Source of the DNA: Methanonatronarchaeales archaeon
GTDB taxonomy: Archaea > Halobacteriota > Methanonatronarchaeia > JAANXF01
Assembly (NCBI GenBank): GCA_018263395.1
Contig: JAANXF010000022.1
Coordinates: 1 to 54,039, forward strand
DNA length: 54,039 nucleotides
Direction of reading: 5' to 3'
Each line of letters starts with the position of its first letter. Position 1 is the stretch's first letter. The notes below the pieces were generated by a model. It ran no database searches, was not told the origin of the DNA, and saw nothing but the letters and a program-made list of their open reading frames with translations. Of the stretch, positions 53,524 through 54,039 are shown in pieces. The translations under genes were made by a program, and so were the position numbers.

Positions 53524-53695
53524 TCAATGGGTGACGCCGTCGATTTCGGATCTGGGAGATTAGGGTCGACCCGACACTCGACTGAAGTCTTTAAATGGAC
53601 CGCTTCACAACGTCTTTATACGGTTGGGTAGGATAGGTTATTCCCGGCGCGATAGGTGATGGGAGACAGATGATGGGTGACCGGGGAGGCTGAAG

Positions 53696-53914
53696 ATGGC
53701 GGCGGTAAATCAGAGCTATAGGGGCGTTCTGGATTTCCACCTCGACGACTTCTTCGAGGCGGTCCTGACACTGAAGAAGCCCCTGGCCTACTCCTACGAT
53801 TACCTCAGGCGGAAGCACCAGCTATACAGGTACAGGGAGCTGATGGGGCTCAAGCAGATGTCGGACGAGGAGAAGGAGCGCGTACTCGAAGAGTTCCTCG
53901 ACCGTCTTTCCTAA
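53696..53914 (+). CDS. Small charged protein of unknown function
   Basis: A 72-residue helical protein, rich in Tyr, Leu, Lys and Arg (FHLDDFFEAVLTLKKPLAYS and YLRRKHQLYRYRELMGL) and ending LEEFLDRLS. A GGGGAGG ribosome-binding site precedes ATG 53696 and TATA-like TTTAAAT/TTTATAC boxes lie 80-110 bases upstream. No family recognised. It follows the restriction-modification gene by 172 bases on the same strand and ends convergently with a partial gene. It could be an accessory factor of that system but nothing shows it. Confidence 0.6.
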   Translation: MAAVNQSYRGVLDFHLDDFFEAVLTLKKPLAYSYDYLRRKHQLYRYRELMGLKQMSDEEKERVLEEFLDRLS

Positions 53915-54039
53915 TCGACTTCGAGGTCGTCCAGGTCGGGGGAGGGATGGTCTTCGGGGGAGGCTTCGAGGTCCTCGGGTGACTCACCGAGGGCTTCGGC
54001 CAGTGCCTCTCTGGTGCGGCTCCTCATATCGTCGATTGC
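53911..54039 (-). CDS. 3' end of a minus-strand gene (partial)
   Basis: The last 42 codons of a gene entering from the right edge. The visible end reads AIDDMRSRTREALAEALGES followed by an acidic, Pro-rich tail ending DDLEVD and TAG. The stop overlaps the end of the 72-residue protein by 3 bases. Too short to assign to a family. Confidence 0.6.
   Translation of the reverse strand, partial: AIDDMRSRTREALAEALGESPEDLEASPEDHPSPDLDDLEVD

Noticed and set aside
53650-53700. Possible C/D box sRNA (ATGATGG and CTGA near the start of the 72-residue protein)
   Set aside because: Only one C and one D-like box with no paired C'/D' and no terminal stem, and the segment is better explained as a ribosome-binding site region.

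Overview
This window reads as a GC-rich archaeon, most likely a euryarchaeon in the broad sense. Archaeal hallmarks are TFB, L10e and L40e, aIF2-beta with a TRAM domain, fibrillarin and Nop5, geranylgeranylglyceryl phosphate synthase, Tsr3, a Tfx-family regulator, a beta-RFAP-synthase-like GHMP enzyme (methanopterin branch), GatCAB, TATA boxes about 25-28 nt before leaderless starts, and surface proteins ending in PGF-CTERM-like anchors. Proteins are Arg-rich and moderately acidic. I cannot place it more precisely.

Layout. 1-2700 is an AT-richer accessory stretch: a 165-bp repeat with a divergent promoter, a surface-protein remnant, a 151-bp MITE, a small zinc-ribbon membrane protein, a candidate structured RNA, a ribbon-helix-helix protein, tRNA-Leu(CAG) and an RDD membrane protein. 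2746-5735 pairs a Tfx regulator with a divergent tungstate-type ABC transporter (tupABC). 5736-9046 has two RmlC-like cupins, the second repeat copy, a hairpin-rich intergenic region, a UbiA-family prenyltransferase and a FilR1/DUF1724-like regulator. 9247-16712 carries an intron-bearing tRNA-Leu(UAG), a subtilisin-like surface protease and a cell-surface cluster whose two outer members share an ectodomain. 16802-22358 has a LeuC-type dehydratase, dCTP deaminase interrupted by a 471-residue intein, an ABC1/UbiB kinase and Hsp20.

22455-49202 is mostly housekeeping: L10e/aIF2-beta, tRNA-Ser, TFB, two metallo-beta-lactamase-fold proteins, rubrerythrin, a hemB-hemL-hemC-SUMT tetrapyrrole operon, a fibrillarin-Nop5 unit, beta-RFAP synthase, nitroreductase, Tsr3-L40e-GGGPS, gatC-gatA-gatB-topA, a large secreted protein, MarC, RidA and a radical SAM protein. 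49351-53523 is a type IIG-like restriction-modification protein whose specificity segment is much AT-richer than the rest.

Four genes (UbiA, the DUF1724-like regulator, a membrane wHTH protein and the large secreted protein) are split by single-base shifts at or beside short G/C runs. This looks like sequencing or assembly error rather than biology, and I annotate them as single interrupted genes. The most interesting items are the intein in dCTP deaminase (with an internal XRE-type HTH), the apparent non-canonical D-loop intron in tRNA-Leu(UAG), the Tfx-tungstate transporter pairing, the divergent-promoter repeat, the two hairpin-rich candidate RNAs and the mosaic restriction enzyme.
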